Shown here: positions 48,219 through 57,836 of the stretch, in pieces | How the letters are laid out: each line of letters begins with the position of its first letter | Numbering within the stretch: position 1 is the first letter of the stretch | Origin: Candidatus Nitrosocosmicus arcticus | Lineage (GTDB): Archaea; Thermoproteota; Nitrososphaeria; Nitrososphaerales; Nitrososphaeraceae | Assembly (NCBI RefSeq): GCF_007826885.1 | Contig: NZ_ML675578.1 | Span: forward strand, 62,001 to 126,000 | Direction of reading: 5' to 3' | Length of the DNA: 64,000 bases | Notes under the pieces: model-generated | Database searches by the model: none | Told to the model about the DNA's origin: nothing | Seen by the model: the letters and a program-made list of their open reading frames with translations, nothing else | Translations under genes and position numbers: made by a program

Positions 48219-49475
48219 TTAGTTAAGATTGGAAAAACTTTTTCTTTTGTGAAAAGTCAAGGTGATCAACAATACTAGTATAGATAAAAACAATATATCT
48301 TTCGGGCTTCCGAAGTGCAACAATGAATTATGTATGTCTAAGTGAGGAATAACTTTCAGAATAGGCAAATCCCAAAGCGGTATGTTTTTTTCAGATATTA
48401 AACTGATATACAAATTATTTGTTAAATTATCTTTCGATTTGTTTATTTTCTTAACCTCCCAATTATTAGCCGCTATAATATGATGATCCGAAGGATTAAC
48501 TATAAACTCCTGGTTCAGGATCTGTTTATACTCCCAATCTTCAAATATATATTTAAAATCATTAGAGATAACGTTGTCCTGAAAAACAAATCCATTTACA
48601 AAAAAAGATGACCCATCATCGAGGATCTCAGGGGTGTTTATCGTTGATTTTCCAAAATCAATTCTAAATGGAAATGAACCTATTTGAGTGTCCTTTTCTA
48701 TATTTATATATATTTTATCCAAATTCAAAAACTTGTCTCCTTTGGAAGAAATTAATTCAACAAGGTCAACTAATTGACTGGAATTGCTTGTTATTTTTCT
48801 ATAAAGATTATTTTCCACCCAGCCCTCAGTTCCTAATCTTCCATTAACAAAGATGAGATGATATTTGCTTAGTTCTCCAACTACTTCCAACTGTATAGCT
48901 ACCTGAGCCGTCTCAGGATATTTATAAATGCTCCCGAAATTCAATGAAATATATCTATCAGTATAATTAAGTGAAGAGGACTCAAATCCGGAAGGACCAC
49001 CATAACTATTTCCATCAATATTAAATAATTTGATGTTCTTATTTGGTCCCGAAAAATTATAAAGATTTAAGTTGTTCGGTATGCCCCACTTACGCAATTC
49101 TATGTCTTCAGCGTGTAAATTTTTTGAAATTACTATTCCATTGTATATAATAGCGGGGCCCACATTGAATTTTTCAACAAAATGGATAGGGTAGGGAAAG
49201 TTGTTTGTAATTAGTGATTTATATGAACTAAACAGTTGGGTTTCATTTGCAGGTTGCTCCTCTTTGACTGAGTTTGTGACATCTGAATTTTCTCCATATG
49301 TTAATTTAATTGGTACAAGGTTATTATGACATACAACCATTTGGCTTATTAAAATAAAAAAGATACCTATGACCAGCAGGGTATAAATTGTATATAGGTC
49401 AACACATTTTTGTTTTAGTTCCAGATATTTTTTTACTTTCGCTTTTTTTACAGTATCTATTTCCAAAAAGGTCAC
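48219..49475 (-). CDS. Membrane-anchored outer protein of the flippase operon
   Basis: The 418-residue protein has an N-terminal membrane segment (about 33-54), an outer region of about 320 residues rich in beta-strand pattern, and a second membrane segment near the C-terminus (about 390-408) followed by a basic tail (HKRKSFSNLN). In the outer part YISLNFGSIYKYPETAQVAIQL, RLGTEGWVENNLYRK and VNGFVFQDNVISNDFKYIFED resemble jelly-roll carbohydrate-binding strands. It lies between the flippase (32 nt upstream) and the GT-C-like gene (24 nt downstream) on one transcript. I do not know the family; a partner of the polymerase or ligase is a reasonable guess. Confidence 0.65.
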   Translation of the reverse strand: MTFLEIDTVKKAKVKKYLELKQKCVDLYTIYTLLVIGIFFILISQMVVCHNNLVPIKLTYGENSDVTNSVKEEQPANETQLFSSYKSLITNNFPYPIHFVEKFNVGPAIIYNGIVISKNLHAEDIELRKWGIPNNLNLYNFSGPNKNIKLFNIDGNSYGGPSGFESSSLNYTDRYISLNFGSIYKYPETAQVAIQLEVVGELSKYHLIFVNGRLGTEGWVENNLYRKITSNSSQLVDLVELISSKGDKFLNLDKIYINIEKDTQIGSFPFRIDFGKSTINTPEILDDGSSFFVNGFVFQDNVISNDFKYIFEDWEYKQILNQEFIVNPSDHHIIAANNWEVKKINKSKDNLTNNLYISLISEKNIPLWDLPILKVIPHLDIHNSLLHFGSPKDILFLSILVLLITLTFHKRKSFSNLN

Positions 49476-49507
49476 TTGACATCACTTTAAAAGATTGTTA
49501 AAAGTCA

Positions 49508-50992
49508 TTACTCTCTCTTTTTAGTTTCTATTTTACGTACTAGCCAAGAGAGTGATTCAGATACTTTGTTAGGGAGCAAGTTTTTCAAGTCTATTACATC
49601 TGCACTGTTAAATATATTTAACTTTATCAAAAGTAAATATGACGATATTAGGGTAACAGGAATCGCGATAATAAAATTCAATTTAATCAAATTCAGAATT
49701 AAGAGAATTAAAATAGGTATGACGAACGTAAAGATAACATCTTTCCATTGTATGGTCAACTGGTTTTTCTTCGAAACTTTCAAACTAAAAATAAATCCTA
49801 TAATTGTACCCACAGTGTAGCTGATAGCTGCCCCTACACCTTCTAATGCTGGTACTAGAGCAAAATAAAGTATAGTTCTAGGTATATTAGATGATAGTCC
49901 TATAGTTAAGACCTGTTTATAATTGCCATACGAATAGGCCAAATTATTGATTCCGGTGGTAATTGCCATAGGCAATGTGGACAAGAGGAGTATTTCCAAT
50001 GTTAGTGAGCCTGTGTCGTAAGCCGGGCCAAATAGGCTTAGAATTTCTTTTGAATAGAATAACATACATGTTGAAAAAGGTAATGAAATAACCAAGCTAA
50101 GTTTGATAATTCGCCAAGTGAACCTTTTTCTTCCATCCTGCATCGAACTTTGTATAGGATAGGCGATGGTAAACAAAGAAGAGGTTAAGGCAGTAATAGC
50201 CATAGACAGAGAGAAAGCAATAAAGTAAATGCCTGCTTCCGTGGATCCATGAGCACCAAAAACTAGTAAAGTTCCAAGATGAGATCCGATGGTATATATA
50301 ATTGTAGGAATCCAATTCGCTAAACTTGATACAAATATATCTTTATAATAATTTATTATGTTATCTCTAGAATTTTTCTTCTCTGATTTTACCATTTTAA
50401 ATAATATGATTGAATAAAGAATAGATCCTAAAATCGGCACAAAGATAAAACCTGTCATTATTCCAAGTGCACCGTTGTCATTTACAACTAATGCGTATGC
50501 CAATAATATTTTAACGAATGTTCCAATAATCATTATCAAAGGTAGCATTTTGGTATCTAGCGATGAAATAACAATAGAACGGAATAATGTCATAAACGTA
50601 GTTGATGTGATTAGAATAATCGATAAAATTAATAATGAAAAATCTAGACTAAATGTTTGATATAACCAACTCTGTAATATAATGAATATTATACTACAAA
50701 TAATTATACCAAATGAGGTCAAAATAAATGATGCTTTCACAAATTTCTTTGTAACATCCAAATTCTTTTCCGAAAAGCTTTTCCCTAAAAATCGTTGGAC
50801 TCCCATAGGGATTCCAATCGAGGCAATGGTTGAAAAAATTACAGTCAATGATATTACTGTAGAAGAAATACCAATAATTTCTGGGGATGATATCTTTGAC
50901 ATTATAAACCAAAAAATGTAACCTGAACCCATCGAGATCAATGTTTCTATATAAATAAATAATGCGCCTTTTGCTACAATTTTTTTACTCAA
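49508..50992 (-). CDS. Wzx-type oligosaccharide flippase
   Basis: The 494-residue protein has about 14 membrane segments in the MOP/polysaccharide synthase arrangement. The N-terminal AKGALFIYIETLISMGSGYIFW and GIPMGVQRFLGKSFSEKNLD, and the later HGSTEAGIYFIAFSLSMAI and PMAITTGINNLAYSYGNYK, are typical of archaeal members of this family. These proteins move lipid-linked oligosaccharides across the membrane. It is the first gene of the minus-strand operon with 48219 and 46125. With the glycosyltransferases on both sides it supports a flippase-dependent surface polysaccharide or glycoprotein pathway. Confidence 0.88.
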   Translation of the reverse strand: MSKKIVAKGALFIYIETLISMGSGYIFWFIMSKISSPEIIGISSTVISLTVIFSTIASIGIPMGVQRFLGKSFSEKNLDVTKKFVKASFILTSFGIIICSIIFIILQSWLYQTFSLDFSLLILSIILITSTTFMTLFRSIVISSLDTKMLPLIMIIGTFVKILLAYALVVNDNGALGIMTGFIFVPILGSILYSIILFKMVKSEKKNSRDNIINYYKDIFVSSLANWIPTIIYTIGSHLGTLLVFGAHGSTEAGIYFIAFSLSMAITALTSSLFTIAYPIQSSMQDGRKRFTWRIIKLSLVISLPFSTCMLFYSKEILSLFGPAYDTGSLTLEILLLSTLPMAITTGINNLAYSYGNYKQVLTIGLSSNIPRTILYFALVPALEGVGAAISYTVGTIIGFIFSLKVSKKNQLTIQWKDVIFTFVIPILILLILNLIKLNFIIAIPVTLISSYLLLIKLNIFNSADVIDLKNLLPNKVSESLSWLVRKIETKKRE

Positions 50993-51263
50993 TTGAAACC
51001 ATATTCATAAAATAGAAGTGTTATATAATAAATGTTGAATAATATTATAAACTAATTTAGTTATGGTATGTCCCCTCGAGGTAGACCCAGATATACCTGG
51101 TGTAATAGTATGCAAACAAACCATGTCATTGTTTAATATGATTTAGTTTACAATTTTTTTCCTGGACTGGAACTGCAATCATCAAAGCATCCGTTGTTAG
51201 CATCTTTTAAAAAGTGCATCGGCAACCCAATGAAACTTTTCTAAAAAGAAGAATGAGGATAGT
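50993..51263. other. Divergent intergenic region
   Basis: Part of a 545-nt gap between the flippase and a GT4 gene (both divergent). No protein gene is supported; a structured element follows at 51264. Confidence 0.45.
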
Positions 51264-51335
51264 GTGTTGATTTAGGAACCCGCATGCTTGCGGAGGATAA
51301 ATCGGAGCCTACCGGAACGCATTATATATCAACAC
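51264..51335. other. GC-richer element with closing palindrome and inner hairpin
   Basis: GTGTTGAT at 51264-51271 is the exact reverse complement of ATCAACAC at 51328-51335. Inside lie a hairpin CCGCA-TGCT-TGCGG at 51280-51293 and a short CGG/CCG pairing at 51303-51314. The 72-nt segment is richer in G and C than its surroundings. It could be a small RNA or the leader of the GT4 gene at 51538; no known class is recognised. Confidence 0.4.
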
Positions 51336-51537
51336 AGGTAGTAACACATATTGTTTATTCATTCTTTACAATTTTTGCAAAAGTTTTAATATATATGTCA
51401 TAATCTTATTTTAATAAAAATTAAATAAAATAAAAATTAATAAAGTCATTAGATATACAAATGACGAAATTATTTGGGGTACCCTCAAATAATACAATAC
51501 AAATGAATATATCAATAACCGAATTACAAAGTATTAT

Positions 51538-52752
51538 TTGGATCAGAAAAAAACTATCTGTCAGAAAGAATTAAAAATATTACATGTTACTCCTTTTTTT
51601 CCTCCATCTATCGGCGGGATAGCTAATCTGGTTTATAATCTTTGTAATGCACTTAAATTTGATAATAATATACATATAATTACAGCCAGAAATAAAAATA
51701 TAAGAAATAGTGATAGACATAATGAAAGTATACCAAGAGAATTAACTGAAATTAAATCAATTTATTTTCCTGGTTGGCCCTACTCCACTTTAAGGAATTT
51801 TAGTGTTCCATTAGACTTAGGGATAAAAATAAATTCAATTATAAAACATGGTCATTTCGATATAATACATGTGCACGGGCACCACTATCCGATAAGCTGG
51901 ATTGCAATCCGCTCGGCCTATCGATACAAAATTCCTACCGTATTATCATTGCATGGCACATATGCGTTAAATCCCAAGGCCTTGGGTGGGCGATCATTAA
52001 TAGAAGATCTATTTAATAAATATATTTTCAGAAAAATTTTATCTAAATGTAATGTAGTAATTGGCGGTACAAAACAAATAATAGAATACGCAGAGAAATA
52101 TTCAACACCATACAATAAATTTAGGATAGTTCCGAATGGAGTAAATACTCATAATTATATTACAAACCTAACGAAGAAAAAAGAGTATCGTTCTAAATTC
52201 AATATCCATCAAGACAAGGTCGTTATACTTTTTTTGGGGCGATTTGATGAATCCAAAGGAGCTCTTGACTTCGCAAACGCTGCAAAACTACTCTTAAAAC
52301 AGGTTAAAAACAAAATTGAAGTGGTTATGGTGGGAAAAGGAGAATTGGAATCCGAAATCAGAGCATGTTTAAAGGGAATGACAAATATCAAAATTATTGA
52401 ATGGCAATCTGCTGATAAAATACATGAAATTTATATTGCATCAGATATTTATGTACTACCTTCAAAATTCGAGGGTTTGCCGTTGACTATTATAGAGGCA
52501 ATGACTGCTAATTTGCATATTGTTTATTCAAATGTGGGGGGAGTTCGTGACATATTACAAGGATATTCAAAGAAGAGTATGCTTACACATGCTACTCCGG
52601 AGGAAATAAGCAAAACTTTAGTAGATTTATGCAAAGATGGTTCCTTAAAAGAGATTGATAACCTGTCGACCACGTATGTACAAACTTTTGATTGGTCTAA
52701 AATAGCGGGAGATTTGAGTCTTATTTACAAAGAACTAAAATTAATGAAATAG
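51538..52752 (+). CDS. GT4-family glycosyltransferase
   Basis: A 405-residue GT-B enzyme. HVTPFFPPSIGGIANLVYNL gives the N-terminal glycine loop, HVHGHHYPISWIAI the first domain's donor side, LFLGRFDESKGALDFANAA at about 230-248 the linker to the second domain, and VLPSKFEGLPLTIIEAMTANLHIVYSN the donor-binding EGLPLTIIEAM motif at about 315-335. Only a TTG at 51538 is available near the expected N-terminus; an ATG at 51503 is in another frame. It lies 73 nt before the wecB start and probably shares its transcript. The acceptor sugar is unknown. Confidence 0.88.
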   Translation: MDQKKTICQKELKILHVTPFFPPSIGGIANLVYNLCNALKFDNNIHIITARNKNIRNSDRHNESIPRELTEIKSIYFPGWPYSTLRNFSVPLDLGIKINSIIKHGHFDIIHVHGHHYPISWIAIRSAYRYKIPTVLSLHGTYALNPKALGGRSLIEDLFNKYIFRKILSKCNVVIGGTKQIIEYAEKYSTPYNKFRIVPNGVNTHNYITNLTKKKEYRSKFNIHQDKVVILFLGRFDESKGALDFANAAKLLLKQVKNKIEVVMVGKGELESEIRACLKGMTNIKIIEWQSADKIHEIYIASDIYVLPSKFEGLPLTIIEAMTANLHIVYSNVGGVRDILQGYSKKSMLTHATPEEISKTLVDLCKDGSLKEIDNLSTTYVQTFDWSKIAGDLSLIYKELKLMK

Positions 52753-52825
52753 TTTATCAAGTTAAAGTCATATTAAATTAAACAATATAATAATAATAAA
52801 ATATCACTAGTACCATTTTAATTTG

Positions 52826-53927
52826 ATGAGGGCTTTTATTAAAAAATTGTAAAGTCGTTTCTGTTGTCGGCGCACGACCCAATTTTGTAAAATTAAAACC
52901 GATTCATGACGTTTTAGAAAAAGTCTTAAATCATGAGATTATTAATACTGGGCAGCATTATGATTTTGAATTATCCGAAATTTTTTTTAAAGAATTCAAT
53001 TTACCAAAGCCCGACTACGATTTAGACATAGGATCCGGTCTCCCTGGCCATCAAGTCGGAGAAATGATAAAGAAAATTGAAAAAATATTATTAGAGAACA
53101 AGTACGACCTGGTTCTGGTTTATGGCGATACAAATTCAACATTTGCGGGTGCATTTGCCGCTATCAAAGCTAACATCAAAGTAGCACACATTGAATCTGG
53201 ATTGAGAAGCTTTGATAGACGGATGCCTGAGGAAACAAATAGAATTTTAACCGATAATTTAAGTCATTATTTGTTTGCTTCAACTAAAACAGCAAGAAAT
53301 AATCTAGAGAGAGAAAATGCATTTGGGAAAATATATGATACTGGAGATTTGTCAGTTGAGATAGTTTCTAAAGCTAAAAAATTAGCTTCTAGGTCAACGG
53401 TTATGACGGATTTGGATCTGGATCGTAAGAACTATATCGTGTTCACGATGCACAGAGCCGAAAATACAGAAATTGATGGTAGTTTCCTTTCCATTATCAG
53501 CGCCTTTAAGGCTATACCAGATGTGAAGATTGTTTTTCCTATCCATCCCCGTACGAAAAAAATTCTAGTAGAAAAAAAATTATATCAAAAGTTAGAGAAC
53601 TGCCAAAATGTCTTAATGATTCCTCCTGTTGGTTATATAGACTTTATTCAGTTGGTCAAAAATGCAGAAAAAATAATTACTGATTCCGGAGGTTTGCAAA
53701 AGGAAGCTTATTTGCTTTCTGTCCCTTGTATTACAATCAGGCGGAATACAGAATGGGTAGAAACCGTAAAGGAAGGTTGGAATGTTTTGACCGATACCAA
53801 TACTACAGATATAGTATCCTGTGTTAGGGATTGGAATCCTAGTAAAATAGCTCAAAAGCAACCTTTTGGCAAAGGGAACACATCAAAAGTAATCAAAAAA
53901 ATTATCATAGATGAGATACTTCATTAG
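52826..53927 (+). CDS. wecB: UDP-N-acetylglucosamine 2-epimerase (non-hydrolysing), with apparent frameshift at the start
   Basis: This enzyme converts UDP-GlcNAc to UDP-ManNAc for surface glycans. The first ATG inside the main frame is at 53064, but homology clearly extends upstream in the same frame to about 52848: KVVSVVGARPNFVKLKPIHD, NTGQHYDFELSE and SGLPGHQVGEM are the family's N-terminal motifs. Later HIESGLRSFDRRMPEETNR, FTMHRAEN, PIHPRT and ITDSGGLQKEA complete it. The proper start ATG at 52826 (MRAFIKK) is one base out of frame; removing one A from the A-run 52841-52846 joins the two, giving about 366 residues, the normal length. Either a sequence error, decay, or slippage explains this. 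Confidence 0.85.
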
Positions 53928-54258
53928 TTTGAATTATATCCATTGGAACTGGCTCCAATATTTTTTGATACTTGAAATATGCTGTTTAATTATTTTTCTG
54001 ATCATTTATTTCTGTTATTAATTCCTTTTTTAGGGAATCAAATGGTAATGTTGATTAAGTCAAGACCATTTAGGTAAGCTTATCGATGACTTTGAATGTC
54101 AGAATCGGCTTTATCCGTAGTAGATGAATTAGATGCATTAATAACATTCATAATTATTATAAAGCACTTTGTTAAATATTAGAGAACGATCTCGACTTGC
54201 CTTATCTGCATCGAACATAGAATTATGAAGAATGTTGCTATTAGAGTTTGAATATGAA
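53928..54258. other. Intergenic region
   Basis: About 330 nt between convergent genes with no supported gene. It marks the end of the polysaccharide region. Confidence 0.4.
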
Positions 54259-54648
54259 TTATCTTCTTCGTTTATTTCTTATTCCATAATATTTCCTTAC
54301 ATGAGGTCTGTACATATAGTAAATGATGACAGAGTTATAGATAACTCCAATAATTGATATAAACTGCCCATTCACAACATTAAGTAAATATCCTGCTGCT
54401 CCAAATCCTGACAGTACTAGTAAAAGTTTCCATGACCAGTTCTGTCCTCTATACAATCCATACGCTGTAAATAATGATGTTACTCCCAAAATGAATAAAA
54501 AAGCTGGCCCCATAAGATAAATCCCACCTAGGGGCAATAACAGATTAAAAGTGTAAATTGACATCATGAGAAGAAGTATACCGCTAATTACTGTAAGTAT
54601 AGTGATTATCAAAATTCCTCTAGGAAGCTTTTTGTTTACTTTTTCCAC
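54259..54648 (-). CDS. Small membrane protein with four membrane segments
   Basis: The 129-residue protein has four hydrophobic segments (about 10-32, 36-56, 62-84 without strong charge, and 90-112) and a very basic C-terminus (RPHVRKYYGIRNKRRR), which by the positive-inside rule lies in the cytoplasm. GGIYLMGPAFLFILGVTSLFTAYGLYRGQNWSWK resembles DUF2127/DUF7144-like small membrane proteins. It is divergent from the SIMPL gene with 111 nt between. Function is unknown. Confidence 0.6.
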   Translation of the reverse strand: MEKVNKKLPRGILIITILTVISGILLLMMSIYTFNLLLPLGGIYLMGPAFLFILGVTSLFTAYGLYRGQNWSWKLLLVLSGFGAAGYLLNVVNGQFISIIGVIYNSVIIYYMYRPHVRKYYGIRNKRRR

Positions 54649-54759
54649 TTTTTTATCTAAAAGTTGTGGGAATATAACTTTATAATAAATGGCTTGAAAA
54701 TTCTATAAATAACCTATACTAATAATAAATCTTAAATAACTATTTAATCAAAATTTTCT

Positions 54760-55533
54760 ATGGAATTCAACAGGAAATTATTCCCCATGCTGACACTGAT
54801 AGTTATACTCCCTCTTTCGGTCTTAACTTCGAACATCTCTATTGTTGACGCACAAAATTTTGTAATTCCAGAAGAAAAACCTACCATTTCAACAAGTGGA
54901 AGTGCAGAAAAGGAGATTCCTTCTGACGAGTCAAGAATTTCATTGGCGGTAGAAAATACTAACGCAAATGCAAATACTGCAAGAAAAAATAATGCCGATA
55001 AGATGAACACCATAATAGATGTTCTAAGAAAGGCTGGGCTTACAGATGATAATGTTACTACGTCTAATTTCCAAATAACACCCAATTACGACTATGAAAC
55101 TAGTAATTATGACAGAATAATTTCATACACTGCTATGAATAAAATAGAACTCAAGACTTCAGCCAATGCAAATATCTCCAAATTCATCGATATAGCCGTT
55201 AATAACGGGGCAAACAGGGTTGAAAACATTGACTTTGTTATCTCAAAGAAAACATTGGATGAGAACAGTATGGAGCTCTTGAAGGAGGCTTTTAGGAATG
55301 CCAAACAAAAGGCTGAAGTATTAGCTACAGAAGGGAACTTTACAATTGCAGGTGTAAAAAAAATTGATACAAATTCGGCAGGAGGATATTCCCCACCAAC
55401 CTATTTTTACGATAATTACGCTGGCGATGCTGCCGAAAAAATGCCGGCCCCATCAACTCAGATAATACCGCAAAAGAACAAGGTGACTATCACCCTTCCG
55501 GTAGTGTTTTATATAGGCGATCAAACAGGATAA
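54760..55533 (+). CDS. Secreted SIMPL-domain (DUF541) protein
   Basis: The 257-residue protein has a signal peptide (about 1-31, core LTLIVILPLSVLTS, ending IVDAQ) and one SIMPL domain to the end. The start ISTSGSAEKEIPSDESRISLAVE, the helix MNTIIDVLRKAGLTDDNVTTSNFQITPNYDYE, and the second half with ALKLAFxxAKQKAEVLA-type helix (LKEAFRNAKQKAEVLATEGN) followed by KKIDTNSAGG are the standard landmarks. These outer proteins often form oligomers; their role is poorly defined. A T-run at 55546-55553 just after the stop fits a terminator. It is likely monocistronic. Confidence 0.88.
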   Translation: MEFNRKLFPMLTLIVILPLSVLTSNISIVDAQNFVIPEEKPTISTSGSAEKEIPSDESRISLAVENTNANANTARKNNADKMNTIIDVLRKAGLTDDNVTTSNFQITPNYDYETSNYDRIISYTAMNKIELKTSANANISKFIDIAVNNGANRVENIDFVISKKTLDENSMELLKEAFRNAKQKAEVLATEGNFTIAGVKKIDTNSAGGYSPPTYFYDNYAGDAAEKMPAPSTQIIPQKNKVTITLPVVFYIGDQTG

Positions 55534-55545
55534 AATAAACTATCC

Positions 55546-55553
55546 TTTTTTTT
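55546..55553 (+). terminator. T-tract terminator after the SIMPL gene
   Basis: Eight T residues begin 13 nt after the TAA of the SIMPL gene. Confidence 0.5.
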
Positions 55554-56455
55554 AATATTATGATTTCGATAAGTAAATACCAGGATAAATCTTCTCGAAA
55601 GCTATAGTATAGATGGCTAATTGCGTATAAACAACCATTAAAATACTCTTTTTTCATTATACCCACGGATGTTTGCTTGGAAATAAAGGCCCAAATTCAA
55701 GTAAGGGCGTTTCATTATGCGACCGCAGCCTGCTCCGCCAAGTTATGACAACAAACCAAGACAAGGGCATGCACTTTTTTGACTTGCGAGGTAATAATAT
55801 CAACATTTCGTCTTATTGCATAAGCCTTTTATAGAATAGGGGTGAATGACATGGTAGGAAATTTTAGGTTATACTCTTGACTAAACTGTATCAGAGGTAA
55901 GCACTGGTTTTAGATCCGATTGGACAGGTTAGTACTGCACTCACACGTAGCAGGACCTTAAGATCGTGTCTGGAGTTTCTTTAAACAACTTACCTTCCGT
56001 GCACGCTTGCACCTTGGGACACCAAAAGTGATTGTTTACATGCGTAAAGCCCTAATCGACATTACGGATCAATAAATTAAGTTGGAAGTATCAAACCTGA
56101 TTTCATAATTCTATACTCTATTATGATGTCTTGCGACTCGAATGGTAATGTATGATTACGAAGCCATGATTTCAAGCTCGGAAGAAACCTTGCTAAATTT
56201 GCAATCCCTAACCGCATTTACCGGTTAATCAGATAAGTCTAGAACTGCTTCTCATTAAGCAGAAATATTGTGGGCTATGAGGATACGCATAATCTTTGTG
56301 GCCGAGGTAGTTGAATGATCATTTGATTTAACCACCCTTCAAAAAGAAAGACTACAAATTGAGAGTTTAGTTGCTTGGAAAGTTAAAAACACCAAGGTCA
56401 TAGTCAGAAGGTTAAACACTTAAAAGATATACCTTTTAAAATCTGTCAGATATAA
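55554..56455. other. Long intergenic region
   Basis: About 900 nt with somewhat higher GC content near 55700-55800 than the other spacers. Broken frames suggest decayed coding DNA, possibly of a mobile element, but I cannot name it. No intact gene is supported. Confidence 0.35.
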
Positions 56456-56857
56456 TTGAACAAAACATTATTGGACATCCTTGTTTGCCCCTTTGACAAA
56501 GTATCCACCTTAGAACTAATAGAGTTCAAAACCCTTTCAAATTCCAGTATAGACAGTTCTCAATCTCCGCCTATAAACGATCAGAGCGCTTTCACAAAGG
56601 ATAGAGTTTACAAAGACAATAATAACACAAAGAATCAGGAATTACCAACCACGAAATCTGCTATAGCTTCTGAAATTATCCAGGAGGGCCTACTACTATG
56701 TAGAACCTGTATGAGATTCTATCCTATTACTGAAGAAATTCCAATAATACTGCCTGATGAACTAAGAGATAAAAAAAAGGACATTGAATTTTTACAAACG
56801 TGGAATAAGTCAATTCCAGAATATCTCTTAAAGAATCTAAAACCATGGACTTTATGA
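56456..56857 (+). CDS. Trm112-like zinc protein
   Basis: The 133-residue protein starts LLDILVCPFDKVSTLELIEF, the first half of a Trm112 zinc fold with the first Cys, and ends EGLLLCRTCMRFYPITEEIPIILPDELRDKK, which gives the CxxC pair and the IPxLLPxE(L)R-type signature. A Ser/Asn-rich insertion of about 40 residues separates the halves. Trm112 proteins activate several methyltransferases that modify tRNA, rRNA and release factors in eukaryotes and archaea. The TTG at 56456 gives the expected N-terminus MNKTLLDIL. Only three Cys of the usual four are visible, which is common in this family. Confidence 0.85.
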   Translation: MNKTLLDILVCPFDKVSTLELIEFKTLSNSSIDSSQSPPINDQSAFTKDRVYKDNNNTKNQELPTTKSAIASEIIQEGLLLCRTCMRFYPITEEIPIILPDELRDKKKDIEFLQTWNKSIPEYLLKNLKPWTL

Positions 56858-57402
56858 AAACATAACAAAAAAACAGCATCCATGTTTTAGACAGAGTGAA
56901 GCATTTTTACAGAACAACAATAAATTAAAGATTCAATATTCCTCTGCGGATTTGAATCAATTCTCAAGAGACAATGATGGACTACTGGAACTGCTTTTAC
57001 AAATATTTATCGAGATTCAGTCCTCACAACTTGCTTTTACTTAGAGCTAATTCTGAATTATATCCAAACCTTGACTCAATTTTGTAATCTCGTTTTCGAT
57101 AAGGCCTTGGTCCCCTTACTCCTCACAAAGTAGTTTTAATAGTCTTTGGTAGGTTTTGATTTGATTTGTGCTCTTAACAGGCCTTCCTAATCGAAGCATA
57201 AGGTATGAGCAGATTCTATAAAGTGGTAAGTAACATTTCTGGTTTTCCTATAATTGCACCGAGTCGTTTCGGCTTCCACTAGTAATCCTGTTTTTGATCC
57301 AACATTTTGAATCCTTTTACACCGTTGAAAAAAGGAGCAACTTCGTATAAAACGATAAAACGATGATCAAAATTTTTTATACCATTTGAATATACCTGTG
57401 TT
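56858..57402. other. Intergenic region
   Basis: About 545 nt without a supported gene. Confidence 0.4.
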
Positions 57403-57687
57403 ATGAATAAGAAATTTACTCTATCTGTATTCGGCTTCCTAATACTGGCAACCTCTGTTGCATATTACTTCCAAAATGAGTTTCCCACCGTTTCGGGCAC
57501 TATCATTAATGCTAAAGACCAACTAATGCCTTTCGACATGAAGGAGATGCTTGGAACAGGGCAGGATCAGAATGATACCATAAATAATTCCTCAAATGTA
57601 GTTGCTGATGGTAATTTGAATAAATTAACAGATTGCGAAATGCCGCCATGTCCACCTGGAAAGGCCTGTATACAAAGTTGTCCCTGA
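57403..57687 (+). CDS. Small anchored protein with C-terminal Cys/Pro motif
   Basis: The 94-residue product has an N-terminal hydrophobic segment (about 5-25, TLSVFGFLILATSVAYYF) that is a signal peptide or anchor. The outer part is polar, and the end is remarkable: CEMPPCPPGKACIQSCP contains four Cys in 17 residues, flanked by Pro, like a small metal-binding or disulfide-rich tail. No family is recognised. The ATG at 57403 is preceded by a TATA-like stretch (ttttttatacc) at about 57371-57382, a suitable distance for a leaderless transcript. Confidence 0.6.
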   Translation: MNKKFTLSVFGFLILATSVAYYFQNEFPTVSGTIINAKDQLMPFDMKEMLGTGQDQNDTINNSSNVVADGNLNKLTDCEMPPCPPGKACIQSCP

Positions 57688-57836
57688 TTTTTGAATTTTG
57701 ACGTAACAGAAGATATTTATTTCTTCAAGTAATTTGCAATTATTTTATGCTATGGACGTATACGATCACTGTGGACGTATAAGTTCATCTTCCATTCAAC
57801 GATATAACAATAGACTTTAGATGATCGATATTCAAA

